Source of the DNA: Trichinella spiralis
Taxonomy: Eukaryota > Nematoda > Enoplea > Trichinellida > Trichinellidae
NCBI GenBank assembly: GCA_000181795.3
Contig: CM012955.1
Span: forward strand, 9,629,346 to 9,677,118
DNA: 47,773 bases
Reading direction: 5' to 3'
Shown: in pieces, positions 23,730-34,485 of the stretch
Position numbering within the stretch: the first letter of the stretch is position 1
Layout: each line of letters begins with the position of its first letter
The notes under the pieces: model-generated
Told to the model about the DNA's origin: nothing
Database searches by the model: none
Seen by the model: the letters and a program-made list of their open reading frames with translations, nothing else
Made by a program: the position numbers and the translations under genes

Positions 23730-25730
23730 ATGTCTTTTCTTCAAATTCTTTCTCGTTCCAGATTGGACAACGCCGGACGGAAATGGCCGATGGGCAAAGT
23801 CAACTATCGACCGATTGAAAATTCCCCTTCCAGCAGAGGTTGGTTGTCGTTCTCTTTGCCGGTCAACGTCTCGCTTCGCCTCAACGGATCATCATCTTTC
23901 AGCCTGTTGTTGATCACTGTTCTTCTCTTTTACCTTCTTTTCTCTTGCTCTTCCACAACAACAGTCCAAGGTATGCTTCTCGTCGTGTTTGTTTGTTTGT
24001 TTGTTTGTTTATTCAAATTTTGTACAGCAACGCCCGAGTGTGGTGTGAGCCGATGCGCGCAGGAATTCACTCGCTCGTTGAACAGTCACAAAGTTTTGGT
24101 CAGTTCCAATTTGCCCTACTGCCTGCTTTTGGAACAGTACGAAAAGTGCCTGCGGTCGACTGGCCGCAGTTGTCGTGGCAATTTGCTGTTCCACTCGATC
24201 AACTCGATGATCAGCAACCACTTGAGCTCGTACGATTGCTCGGCCCTGGTCCAACGTTACCGGCAGCAGCTCAACGGCGGCGCCGTCCCCCAATCGGGAC
24301 CGTATCCGGGCGCTGACCAGTCGATTGGGCCGGTCAGTTCCGGTAGGTGCTTGTTTCCGTACCATCACCAGCGGGGAGCCAGCGGCTACAGGTACTGTAC
24401 CGTTTTCGGCGACCCCCACATCCGCACCCTGGGCGGCCAGCACGAGACCTGCCTCACTTTGGGAGCTTGGCCACTGGTCGACGACTCCTATTTTGCCGTT
24501 CAAGTGACCAACGAGCCGCTCGGTCGCGGCGTCGGTGCTTCTTGCATTGGCAAGGTATGTTTTTCAATGAGCCAACAGAAAAAACATTTTTCTCTCGCAA
24601 GTTCATCGCAATTGTTTTTTCGTGTTTTGTTTTCATGCTAACCTGATCAATTGCCTTTTTTGAACAACAAATAATAATTTGCGGTTAAATTAATAAGCGG
24701 ACATGAAAAGAGAGAGAACGATTGAATCCATTAATTATGATAAGGATCAGCTTGTTTTCCTAATGAAATCAGCTCAAGCAGATGACGACGCTTCTGCTTC
24801 GGGGTGGATTTTGAGAAGGGAAAATTTTTCTCCAAAAAATGAAATGCTTTTCTTTCACACATTTTTGCCAACGAATGGTTGTCGACAAAAATGATTTTCA
24901 AGTTCATTTCTACTTTTTTGTTACAGATTACTGTAATTATCAAGTCGTTGACCGGTTGCACTGAGCAGAAGATGTACGAAGCGACGAGGGAATTTCTGCC
25001 GTCCGCTTTTGTCGACGGCACAACGCACAGCGAAGAATTGCCTTCCGGAACGACTGGCGAAAGCCGGTCGTCGGGCAAGTGGCCAACCCAACGTCCGGCG
25101 GTGGTGATAAGAGAATTGGTGGCCAACGAGCACGTTGAAATCTTCATCCGGTACATAAGCACCCGTCTGACTGTCCGGCTGGCAGGCGGCTATTTGCTGT
25201 TCAGCGTGAAAGTGCCGGAGGAGATCGTTGCGCAGAGAAGTTCGGCCAGCGCGTTGCAACTCTGCTTGACCGGATGTCCGGCCGGCGAACGGCTCGACTA
25301 CAAGGAGATGCTCGCCGACCCCGAGCGCCTGTTGCCGGCTCTCGGAGTGACCGGTCCGGCGATGCAGCGCCACAGCGCCGAGCGGCTGTGCAAAGAGGCC
25401 GGGGCTGCGGATTTTTTCTTCGACGCCTGCGTTTTCGACCTGCTCGTCACCGGCGACAAGCAGTACCGCCACTCGGCCGCCCTGGCGTTGCGGGATATCC
25501 GCCAACTCTACCCCGCCTACAGTCGCAACTACGAGACCAACCGAACCGACTTGCGCCTCTACGAAATGCTGGCCAAAATCGAACGCCGCAAAGCGTTCCT
25601 CACCACGGGCGGGGTCGACGCGGAGCCGGCGCCGTCGAACGGGGCTGAGGGCGTTGGCCCGGAGGCGTTGTTCGCCACACTTTTGCCGCCACTGCTCCTA
25701 TCACTGCTGTTCGCTGTTCCTCACTGCTGA
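23730..25730 (+). CDS. RGM: Repulsive guidance molecule (RGM / DRAG-1 family), GPI-anchored BMP co-receptor
   Basis: Exons: (23730 or 23790)-23970, 24028-24554, 24927-25730. RGMs are GPI-anchored proteins that bind BMP ligands and neogenin. From the ATG at 23790 the protein has 503 residues: a long N-terminus with a hydrophobic signal core at about 37-52, a Cys-rich N-domain (ECGVSRCAQEF from 64), the self-cleavage site FGDPH at 187-191 within a von Willebrand D-like region (TCLTLGAWPLVDD, FAVQVTNEPL), then LTGCTEQKMYEA, AFVDGTTH, LCLTGCPAGERLDY, FFDACVFDLLVTGD and a C-terminal hydrophobic GPI signal (ALFATLLPPLLLSLLFAVPH). An acceptor-like CAG at 23759-23761 favours the 23790 start; the ATG at 23730 is also in frame. 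The coding exons are much GC-richer than the introns and flanks. Upstream untranslated exons are likely. Confidence 0.93.
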
Positions 25731-26691
25731 TATCCCTTCACTTGTTTGTTTATTTCGAAAAACCAAAAAACAAATCTGCTTTTCTTTTTTCCATTATTTT
25801 AATAATGCACATTTTTGAACTTTGTTGTGATCACGACCGGTGGTGAATTAATTTTCTGCAAATGATAAATCCATTTTTCTTCACTCTTCAACTTTTTCTC
25901 TTCAAAGCCAACCTCCCACTGTGTCTTCTGCCCCGGAGTTTTCGCCCTTGGCAACAAGACCGTCATCAATTAGCTGCGGTATTTTTATCTTCTATCCTCT
26001 ATTCACCATCATCGAAAACTGTGTGCCCTTGTCCTGTGTCTGTGTTGTTGGATGGAATATTGTGTCGTTTTGTCTGTTGAAAAAAAATATTGTTTATTTT
26101 AATAAAATTGATCAATATTTCTTTTTTTTCCAACCACGCGCACGCCAGCTTTTTACCAGAGCACAACGTTGCGCGGAAAAAAAATATATAAAATCTGTCC
26201 AAAAGTTGCTTCTTCAGATGCGCATCTCAATCTGACAACAATAACAACAACTGGCCGCTTACTTAATAGGACGGATATTGCCGCTGCTCACAACAGTGCG
26301 GCTGTTCATCACCAGCAGCTGTCCAGGAGACGGCAATATGGTAAATGATGCTCGCGACGACAACTGACGGCAGGGAAGAGAACCCTGTCAGTTGGAACAG
26401 TTGGTCAGATCCAACAACTGACACGCCCACAACGACAACTCAATGCGGTCGAACGACAAGTGGAAACAGACCATTTTTCTCTGCTGTGAAAAGCATACCC
26501 AAAAGTATCCATTTTCATCTGGGATGAAGCTGTTCCCATACTGCTTCTCTGTTGAACAACCACTTCTTTTCTCGCATTATGTATTCTCACCAAAATCATA
26601 CAGTGCCATAATTTCATTCCAAAATGTAAAAGGCAGCCGGTAATCGTAAATTCTAGACGACTAATCACTACTAAAGCTAATCTATTTAATT
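25731..26691. other. Intergenic after RGM
   Basis: RGM 3' flank, then a GC-richer patch at 26240-26640. The patch contains an imperfect inverted pair, atattgccg at 26275-26283 and cggcaatat at 26331-26339. A minus-strand frame at 26668-26405 (87 codons) is open but has no recognisable motif and is not called as a gene. Confidence 0.4.
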
Positions 26692-27234
26692 CTAACCAGT
26701 TGAATAGTGGGATGTCATATGTCGCTGATTATATTTATCACCAAATAAAGCACTAGCAAGTAAGTGATTATTACGCGAATGGTCATCACAGCGCTGCGAA
26801 ATCGAACCCCGCACAGCTATTCTTCTGCAAGGGTATATATTATATGCGTTACGCTGCAAAACATTTTCACATACACAACCAAATATCATACAAAATGATT
26901 CCATTTCAAACTTTGAGTGGAAAATGATAGTTTTTTTTCGTGGGCATTTTTTCCTAACTGTAACTTCTTTAGTCGTATAATTCACGCAGAGGCATATTGT
27001 TATTTTCATAAATAGTTGAGATGAATAAGGCGACGGCCAAAAATACCCTTCTTTATTCGACTTCAATTCAGTGGCAACGGTTAATTCGACCGGCATGCAA
27101 TCGAATATAGCCATCCGTCTATGACTAACTGGTTGTTCTTGCAAAATGTGTTCGTATGACTCTTTCTTTATTTCGATTCGATATTCGAACCAAGAACGGC
27201 GCACCTCCTGCAGTGGAACATAACTACTAGCCAT
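26692..27234 (-). CDS. Unrecognised 180-residue open frame with its 5' end in a tandem duplication
   Basis: A 180-codon frame starts at 27234 (MASSYVPLQEVRRSWFEYRI) and ends SHYSTG. An open run this long is unlikely by chance in DNA this AT-rich, so it is probably a gene, or an exon of one. It is rich in Lys, Arg, Cys and Ser. It has no signal peptide, no clear membrane span and no motif I know. The first 26 codons and at least 480 bases upstream are repeated at 27731-28312, where the start codon reads ATA instead of ATG. The upstream region contains GATGAGAATTGAACC, which recalls a tRNA B-box, so a mobile-element origin is possible. No function is proposed. Confidence 0.45.
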   Translation of the reverse strand: MASSYVPLQEVRRSWFEYRIEIKKESYEHILQEQPVSHRRMAIFDCMPVELTVATELKSNKEGYFWPSPYSSQLFMKITICLCVNYTTKEVTVRKKCPRKKTIIFHSKFEMESFCMIFGCVCENVLQRNAYNIYPCRRIAVRGSISQRCDDHSRNNHLLASALFGDKYNQRHMTSHYSTG

Positions 27235-28312
27235 TTCGTTATTTACATAAATCGTTGAGAAGAGAATTACGGATGTTATTTTCCGTCGGTTTTGCCAGTA
27301 GTAAAGTTTTTACCACATGGCTTCATCGTGTAGTAATGTAGCTCATTCACGTTAAAACATCTACTGAACTACCACGTTCATATTTTCATCTTACCGATGA
27401 GAATTGAACCAGCCAGTAACAACCTACTACAACGGAATATAACCATGGGGATATTTCCGCTGGCAAGATGAATGTAATTATTTCTTGTATTTATGGGCTC
27501 GACAAGTTATCAATATAAATCTAAAAATAAAATATATAATTGAAAATGAAAATGAATAATAGCAGTTATGAACTTCAGTTAGCAAGAAAGTTTTTTATTG
27601 ATAAAGTTGTTTTTTTAATTTAATACATCTCACAATTTATTTGCTATTTTTCCCACATTTTTCATGTAATTTGGTTTGTTTTGGAAATTTGCAATTGCAT
27701 TATTAAGTTATTTCTATTTATATGAATTTTTGACTCTTTCTTTATTTCGATTCGATATTCGAACCAAGAACGGCGCACCTCCTGCAGTGGAACATAACTA
27801 CTAGCTATTTCGTTATTTACATAAATCGTTGAGAAGAGAATTACGGATGTTATTTTCCGTCGGTTTTGCCAGTAGTAAAGTTTTTACCACATGGCTTCAT
27901 CGTGTAGTAATGTAGCTTTCGCTCATTCACGTTAAAACATCTCGTGAACTACCACGTTCATATTTTCATCTTACCGATGAGAATTGAACCAGCCACTAAC
28001 AACCTACTACAACGGAATATAACCATGGGGATATTTCCGCTGGCAAGATGAATGTAATTATTCCTTGTATTTATGGGCTCGACAAGTTATCAATATAAAT
28101 CTAAAAATAAAATATATAATTGAAAATGAAAATGAATAATAGCAGTTATGAACTTCAGTTAGCAAGAAAGTTTTTTATTGATAAAGTTGTTTTTTTAATT
28201 TAATACATCTCACAATTTATTTGCTATTTTTCCCACATTTTTCATGTAATTTGGTTTGTTTTGGAAATTTGCAATTGCATTATTAAGTTATTTCTATTTA
28301 TATGAATTTTTG
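27157..28312. repeat. Recent tandem duplication, unit 574/580 bp
   Basis: Copy 1 is 27157-27730 and copy 2 is 27731-28312 (slightly longer because of an extra 6 bases, ttcgct, near 27917). By direct reading the copies differ at only about five other positions, so identity is about 99% and the event is recent. Copy 1 contains the start codon and first codons of the minus-strand frame at 26692-27234 plus its upstream DNA. Copy 2 repeats the same with ATA in place of ATG. Confidence 0.95.
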
Positions 28313-29501
28313 GGCTTTGCGTAGTGAGATGTGAGAAATGAAAAGCATTGCCGATAAAAAAGTGCATGGCTGAACAAAAATTTTTTACCATCCCAATTTT
28401 TCTGTGCTGTTGATCATTTTAATTTTTAAAAAAACTGTCTTTTTTTTTGATTAACACTTGTTTTTGCTGAGCTGTTGTTGATTAGTTTTATTTTGCAAAA
28501 TTTTTTAAATGAATTCGTAAAAAAATTTTTTTATGTATTTGTTTATTTTATAATTGATTTGTATAATTTGTTATGATCGAAATTTTTGATAAAAAAAGAA
28601 AAATATTTTGTTGTAAAAAATGTTTTAATCCTGAATATCACAATGTATTTTCTTTTGTAGAGTTTGATAGGTCTCGGTTTGAGCGAAATGTTGGTCAACG
28701 ATTAGGTTGTGCTCAGCTGGTAAGTAGATTGTTATCACTTATCGTAATTGGAATATCAATAATGAATTATATGATTATTGTTTCTGTCCGATTGAACTTT
28801 TATTTAAATTACTTCGGAACGTGTTTTCTTATTTGTTTCAATGGGCACAGTTTTTGATTCCACGAGACAAGTTTAAGTTTTACCGTTGCGGTGAAAAGAA
28901 GTCCTTGAATTTTATGATTTATGATTTATTATTAACTGTTCGTTTACATAAGAGTTTCCCTTTTAATTTTGAAATTGATTGAATAATGTCGAGTTGATTA
29001 TGACTATGATGTTGGCTGTTACTTCTTTTTCGTAATTTAATCTTTTTTTACTTGTTGCGTGTATAATCTTATGTTTTGTTTTTATTTTTATTTCAAGACA
29101 TATTTTTTGTTTTGATTTGTTTTGTTTTGTTTTTTTTTGGTTTTTATGTTTTAAATAGTTGCAGCAAGTGTTGTTCGGTTTGTGCATTGTATAATGTTTT
29201 ATAAATGAATTTGAATTTTTATCCGGTGTATAATTTTGATCGAAGTGAATTAGATTAATATTAATTCCAGTTGCTCGAATGCTTTCATGTAATGTTGTTT
29301 ACTTTTTGATTGCAGTCAGATTGTTGCTTTTTTGGAATGGTAGACTGGAATTTGATTTGTAAGCGTTGTTTGTTATTGCAATTCTATTTCTGTTAGGAAA
29401 AATATCAGTATGTTTGAAATGAAATTTGATATTGATAAATGTAGCGGTGGTGGTGATTTGATTTGAATTATTAAATTGGTTTTTTTTTTCGACTTTTTTA
29501 G
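28313..29501 (+). promoter_or_regulatory. 5' region of the ORP9 gene with a probable untranslated exon at about 28661-28720
   Basis: AT-rich DNA. A segment from about 28661 (after TTTTGTAG) to 28720 (before GTAAGTAG) has good splice sites at both ends. Joined to the acceptor at 29502 it does not stay in frame with the ORP9 start, so it is best read as a 5' untranslated exon. The rest shows T-rich and TTTTG-rich simple sequence only. Confidence 0.4.
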
Positions 29502-29532
29502 GCAAATTTGTTATTGTCAAAAAGTTGTCATC

Positions 29533-31663
29533 ATGGAAGGTCCATTGAGCAAGTGGACGAATGTCATTGAAGGTTGGCAATTCCGACTGTTTGTTCTCGA
29601 CGAAACTGCCGGCACGTTATCATATTATACGGTATGTTTGTAATTTGTAAAAAAATGAAAATAATATTGATTTTGTTTTTCCATATCTGAAACGTTTAGT
29701 CTCAAGATAAAATGAAGAAAGGACAAGTGCGTGGATGTGTCCGTTTGAAGGTAGTTTGTGTGGAAGAAAAGAAACAATTCGCTTAATTAGCATCGCAAGG
29801 TTTTCGGTTTGTTTTGTTCATGTTGCAGGGTGCCGTTGTTGGGATAGATGACGAAGATGACTGTACTTTTACAATAACAGTTGATCAGAAGATGTTCCAT
29901 TTTCAAGGTGAATTTGAAATTTTTGATCGATAGAAAATGAACAATTTTGTTTTCATACATACGACATTTTGTATTCTTTTAGCAAAAGATTATGAAGAAC
30001 GTGATCGTTGGATTTCAGCTTTGGAGAAAACAATTCAAGAACATTCCGATATATATCGTTATCGTTTCAAAGTGACAATTTTTATGCTATTTGTTTGTTT
30101 GTTTGTTTTTTTTGAAAAAAATGTGAACTGTAAAGTTTTCTCATCTTTCATTTGTTCAGTGGGTTAAATTAATTGTTCAATTGCATTTTTATTTAAATTT
30201 TCTTATGATTCGGTATTTGGGTGAAATAAATCAATTTTTCTTGCAGCATACAAATGTAGGTGTGGCACGTTCGTCGTCCAGTTATATTCAGTTTGAAAAA
30301 CGCATTGCACAAGTGGACACTTATTTGCAGATGGTTATTGATCGTATTCAGGTATGGAATTTGGTTCAATTGTTGAAATGATGATGATCAGTTTGATTGT
30401 TTTTTTTTTTAATCTTCTTCACTTGTTCATTTCAGCATTTGGAAAGTTTCGTTGCCGATCTAAAGCCTGAAGAGGAAAGTGGGAAAATTTCTCGAATCAT
30501 CCAAATCGCGAACGAAATGTTGGATTCTGTGAAACATTCGGTCGTTCTTCTACAGTATGCTAAGGTTCGTTTTCGGTTGGTTTTTCTGTAGAATTTAAAT
30601 TTGACCAACAATTAAATTTGCCCAGAATGAAATTGTTCCCGAAGAGTCGAAGGCGTTGGTCGAGACGAACAGTGCTGTTTCCGGTGAGCAGAAATTGAAC
30701 GCCGGTCCGTTGTCGAATTTGGAACCATTCCAAAAGAGCGGCATCAAACCACCACCGTTGGAAGAGGAAAAGATTGGCGACGACGACGAAACCCAACTGC
30801 CCACTGATTCGTCGTTGTTGTCGACCGTTGAAAATATTCAATTCAAAGACGAACCGATTTTATCCTATTCCAAATCGGACGAAGAAGATGAACTTTATTA
30901 CGATTCGGTTGAACAAATGGCAATGCTTGTCGACGATATGCAGTAATTGTTGAATCGATCATACCAATTTTTCAATCGGTATTTATTTGTTTGTTTGTTA
31001 AAGGATAGAATCGCGCGAAGGTGAAATGAACAATGGAATTGTGAATCAGTTGAACAATTCTTCTACTGGAGAGGCTGACGATTTTCCGTATGTTCTTCAC
31101 AATGAACCTCAATTTACCGATCCTGGAGTCAATTTCGACAGTATGGAAATTTTTTCAATTTTACGAACATTTTCATTTTTGTATTGATCAATCGATAAGT
31201 GTACTTTCAGTTTGCATTACAGTAAGATAAAAGAAAAAGATGGTCAAGAATTTTCTTTTTACTTTATGTTATTGTTAAATTATTTTTATCAAGTTGTAAT
31301 GTAAAATGAAAGTGTAGGTATGTATGTATTTTGTTTTTTAATTATAGTTTTATTTTAGTGCTGTACGATGATGATGCGGAAGACGAACGTAAGTTGTACA
31401 AAAGAAATGTTTTTTTTGCATCTTTCATTTTGCCTCATACGATATTGTGTGTTTTTGAACAATTTCAGTCGAAGATACTCGAGAGCATGGCAGTGTTATT
31501 ATGCACCTTCTTTCTCAACTTTCGGTTGGGATGGATTTGACAAAGATAGTTTTGCCAACTTACATTCTCGAACGTCGCTCTTTGCTTGAAATGTACGCTG
31601 ATTTCATGTCATTTCCTGATTTATTTGAACGGTATATTGTTGTTTTTTCTTCTTCTTATTCCA

Positions 31664-31699
<36 letters not shown>

Positions 31700-32969
31700 G
31701 TGATGAGATAAATGGAATGTTGAATTTTTAGAATTGCCGACTGTGAATTGGCAGATGATCGTATGCTGGCAGTTGTACGTTGGTATTTGTCCACATTTTA
31801 CGGTGGTCGACGTAGTGGATTGGCGAAAAAGCCGTACAATCCGATATTAGGCGAAGTGTTCGCTTGCTGTTGGAATTCTCCTTCTGTCAAAGCTAGTGAC
31901 GAAAAAGTTGCCGACGGCCCTGTACCGACGGCTACGGTTAATCAAATTACGTTCGTCGGTGAACAAGTTTCACACCATCCTCCAGGTTTGTTTAATTAAT
32001 TTGGTCGATCAATCAATTATGCCATGCTATGTTGGGTTTTTGCAGTATCGGCATTTTACGTGGAACATCCGTCGAAAAAGCTGCAGCTCAATGGTCACAT
32101 TTGGACCAAGTCGAAATTTTTGGGATTGTCCATCGCGGTCCACAACGTCGGTCAGACGTGCTTGTCGGTTTTGGAACGAGGCGAAGAATACTTATTCGAC
32201 TTTCCCAACGGCTACGGCCGGTCGATACTTACAACTCCGTGGGTTGAATTTGGCGGCAAATGCAGCATCCGATGCGAAAAGACCTCATATCACGCGGATA
32301 TTGAATTTTCCACCAAGGTTTGAATACAACAAGCGACAGTCGTTGAATTTTGCATTATTCGTTCAAAGTTATGTTGAAAAAAAATATGGTCAAATTCTGT
32401 TTGCAGACGTTCTACAGCGGCAAAGCTCATTGTTTGAAAGTGGAAGTTTATCGTCCGGCGGAGAAGAGTCCGTACGCGACAATTCGTGGACAATGGAACG
32501 GCGTCATGCACATCAAGACCAACCAAACGGTATGATTGGTGTTTGATTTGATTTCATTCGATTGGTGATAAAAGCGATTTTTGAAGGAAGAAGTGTTCTT
32601 GGATGTTCGCAAGTTGGATCCAACTGGCAAACTTTGCCGACCTATTGCAGAGCAAAAGCCGAACGAATCGAGAAGGTAATTTCTGGATGTTTTTTTCACT
32701 AGCATTGGGTGGAATTGTTCTTTCTTTTCTTTCAATTCTTTACTGTATTTAGACTTTGGCGACACGTCACGGCGGCGTTGAAGGAAAAAGATGTCCACCG
32801 AGCCACGAGATGCAAATTTTGGCTTGAACAGAAGCAACGCGATGCAGCCGCTCGCAGAGCTTTGTCGAACGTGGCCTGGAAGCCGAAGTTGTTCGAACAA
32901 GTTGCCGGCGGTTGGATGTACCACAAGCCGCTTTCGAAGCGTGGACAATTTCCACATCAAGAAAAGTGA
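29533..32969 (+). CDS. OSBPL9: Oxysterol-binding protein-related protein 9-like lipid transfer protein, 15 coding exons
   Basis: Exons: 29533-29631, 29700-29750, 29829-29907, 29983-30071, 30247-30351, 30436-30564, 30626-30942, 31004-31140, 31359-31388, 31469-31631, 31732-31985, 32046-32317, 32407-32529, 32587-32675, 32753-32969; 717 residues (human ORP9 is about 736). A PH domain fills about 2-104 ([34 protein letters not shown]). A linker follows with an acidic FFAT-like site, DELYYDSVE, near residue 275, which would bind VAP at the ER. The ORD domain starts near 350: [42 protein letters not shown], the ORP signature EQVSHHPP at 477-484, and [10 protein letters not shown]. The family moves sterol or PI4P and phosphatidylserine between the ER and trans-Golgi. 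The first coding exon begins at acceptor 29502 with 31 untranslated bases. The stop lies only 340 bases before MRPL55. Confidence 0.95.
31664..31699 (+). repeat. (ATT)n microsatellite in an ORP9 intron
   Basis: About twelve ATT units lie in the intron between the exons ending at 31631 and starting at 31732. Confidence 0.85.
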
Positions 32970-33308
32970 ACTTTCTTTGTGTTCATGGGATGACGTGAGA
33001 TGCGAGCTGCTGCTGCTGATCAAATTAAATCTAAATGAATCGAATTAGTGCTCTGCTTGTGCAGTTGAAATTGAAATTTACCAAGCTAATAATAAAAATG
33101 CGGTCATCTCGTGCGTGAAATGATCTTTCTCTTTTGTTCAGCGATGTTTGTTCATCGAGTATTTTTTTTTATCATACGGCGTGTGATGTTTATTGAATAA
33201 TAATTCCATTTCCAAAAATCATTTTTACCGTCAGGCAAGAGAGAGAGACTGTGTGTAGAGTGAGAGACAGTGGGAAGAGTAAGATTAAAAGAGAGAGAGA
33301 GAGAGAAT

Positions 33309-33771
33309 ATGGGATTTTTGTTGTCCACAAGAGTGGTTCGGCAATGGTTGTTCAACAGTTTGATACTGACAAGTGGACGAACCCACTGCCACGTGGCGTC
33401 CTTGGGCAAAACCAAACGATCGCAGTATCATCGCAAATATTGGACTCTGCTGGTCAAACCGGACGGAAGTACAGTACACTTTCGTTACAAAGAGCCGAGA
33501 AGAATAATTACAGTATGCTTTTTAATTTTTTCAAATGGAAGTTGTTCTTCACGATTCAAATTCCACTTGTGACAGAAAACAAAACGCTACAAAGAAAATA
33601 TTTATTATTGTTTTGTTTTTTTATTAGCTTCCTATTGATTTGAGTATGTTGAGCGAAAAGGAAAGACTCGAAAGAATTGCGGAACGAAATCCGACGAAAC
33701 TTTCTCACGATGATATTGTCGAAGAAGTTTTCAATTTTAACGAGTACGCATATTTGTGGAAGAAAAAATGA
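33309..33771 (+). CDS. MRPL55: Mitochondrial large-subunit ribosomal protein L55
   Basis: Two exons, 33309-33512 and 33628-33771, join in phase 0 and give 115 residues (human is about 128). The core is the MRPL55 signature: KTKRSQYHRKYWTLLVKPDG, HFRYKEPRRIIT, LPIDLSMLSEKERLERIAER, and an aromatic, basic end (YAYLWKKK). The N-terminus is rich in Arg, Ser and Leu, as in a mitochondrial targeting sequence. An earlier in-frame ATG at 33270 would add 13 charged residues coded by a GA-repeat, so 33309 is preferred. It acts in the mitochondrial ribosome. It follows ORP9 closely on the same strand. Confidence 0.92.
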
Positions 33772-34485
33772 ATAAATTCATTCGCATCCACTCGTGCTGT
33801 AGTGTTTGTTGTATATATATAATTAAATTAGGCATATGTATATTTGTTGTTGTTGTACTGTAGAATTGATGATTAATGTCGACCTTTATTGTCGCGATAG
33901 ATGAACTTTGACACACACACACACAAACACACGGTCAGTGAAATTATTGAATGCATGTTTTATATTTTTGTTTCATGCTGTGCACAATTGCTGCTTCTTG
34001 CACTGAACAGTGCAATGTTCAAAACTGGTCGTTGCAACAAAGTGAATTGTATTTTGTTTTTTTCGTTTGAAAAACAAAACGAGCAATGAGGAAGAAAAAG
34101 AACATACACCGGTCAAGTGATGAGCTAAGTTTGAAATTGTCACAAGATCAATCAATAATAATAATAATAATAATTGGAAATCAATTTGCTTATGCAAATT
34201 ACTTGTTTGCTTATGCAAAAAAATGTCGGTGCTGATGAGAAGGGAACGAATGGATCATTTTCAACAGTTAGACGTGTGAAAAATACTAATAAAAGTCGAC
34301 AATGAAAAGCAAAATTCGTTCAAAGAAAAAGCAGCTAATGCACAACTGCACAAAGCAGGCAGCGTATATATATATATATATAACAAAGCAGTTTAATTAA
34401 TTAATTAATTAATGAACGAAAATTTGCCAAATTGTAGAAATTGCCCGTAATGCTTCTTTCATCAATGAACGAGTCATTCATTCAG
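33772..34485. other. Convergent intergenic stretch
   Basis: The 3' flanks of MRPL55 (+) and the PPAY membrane protein (-) meet here. Simple repeats only: CA-rich at 33910-33930, (AAT)n at 34155-34172, (TA)n near 34367-34382, (TTAA)n near 34396-34412. No exon seen. Confidence 0.5.

Noticed and set aside
24009-24503. Minus-strand 164-codon frame
   Set aside because: Antisense of GC-rich RGM coding sequence, which lacks stops on both strands because of composition.
26780-26830. tRNA-like B-box (GGGGTTCGATTT on the minus strand)
   Set aside because: The flanking bases do not form a T-arm stem or a full cloverleaf, and the stretch lies within a long open frame.
27400-27420. Second B-box-like word (GGTTCAATTCTC, minus strand) in both tandem copies
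   Set aside because: No A-box or tRNA fold at the expected distance; kept only as a remark on a possible element origin.
31896-32546. Plus-strand 216-codon frame
   Set aside because: A shifted frame crossing ORP9 exons and introns; the spliced ORP9 frame matches the family throughout.
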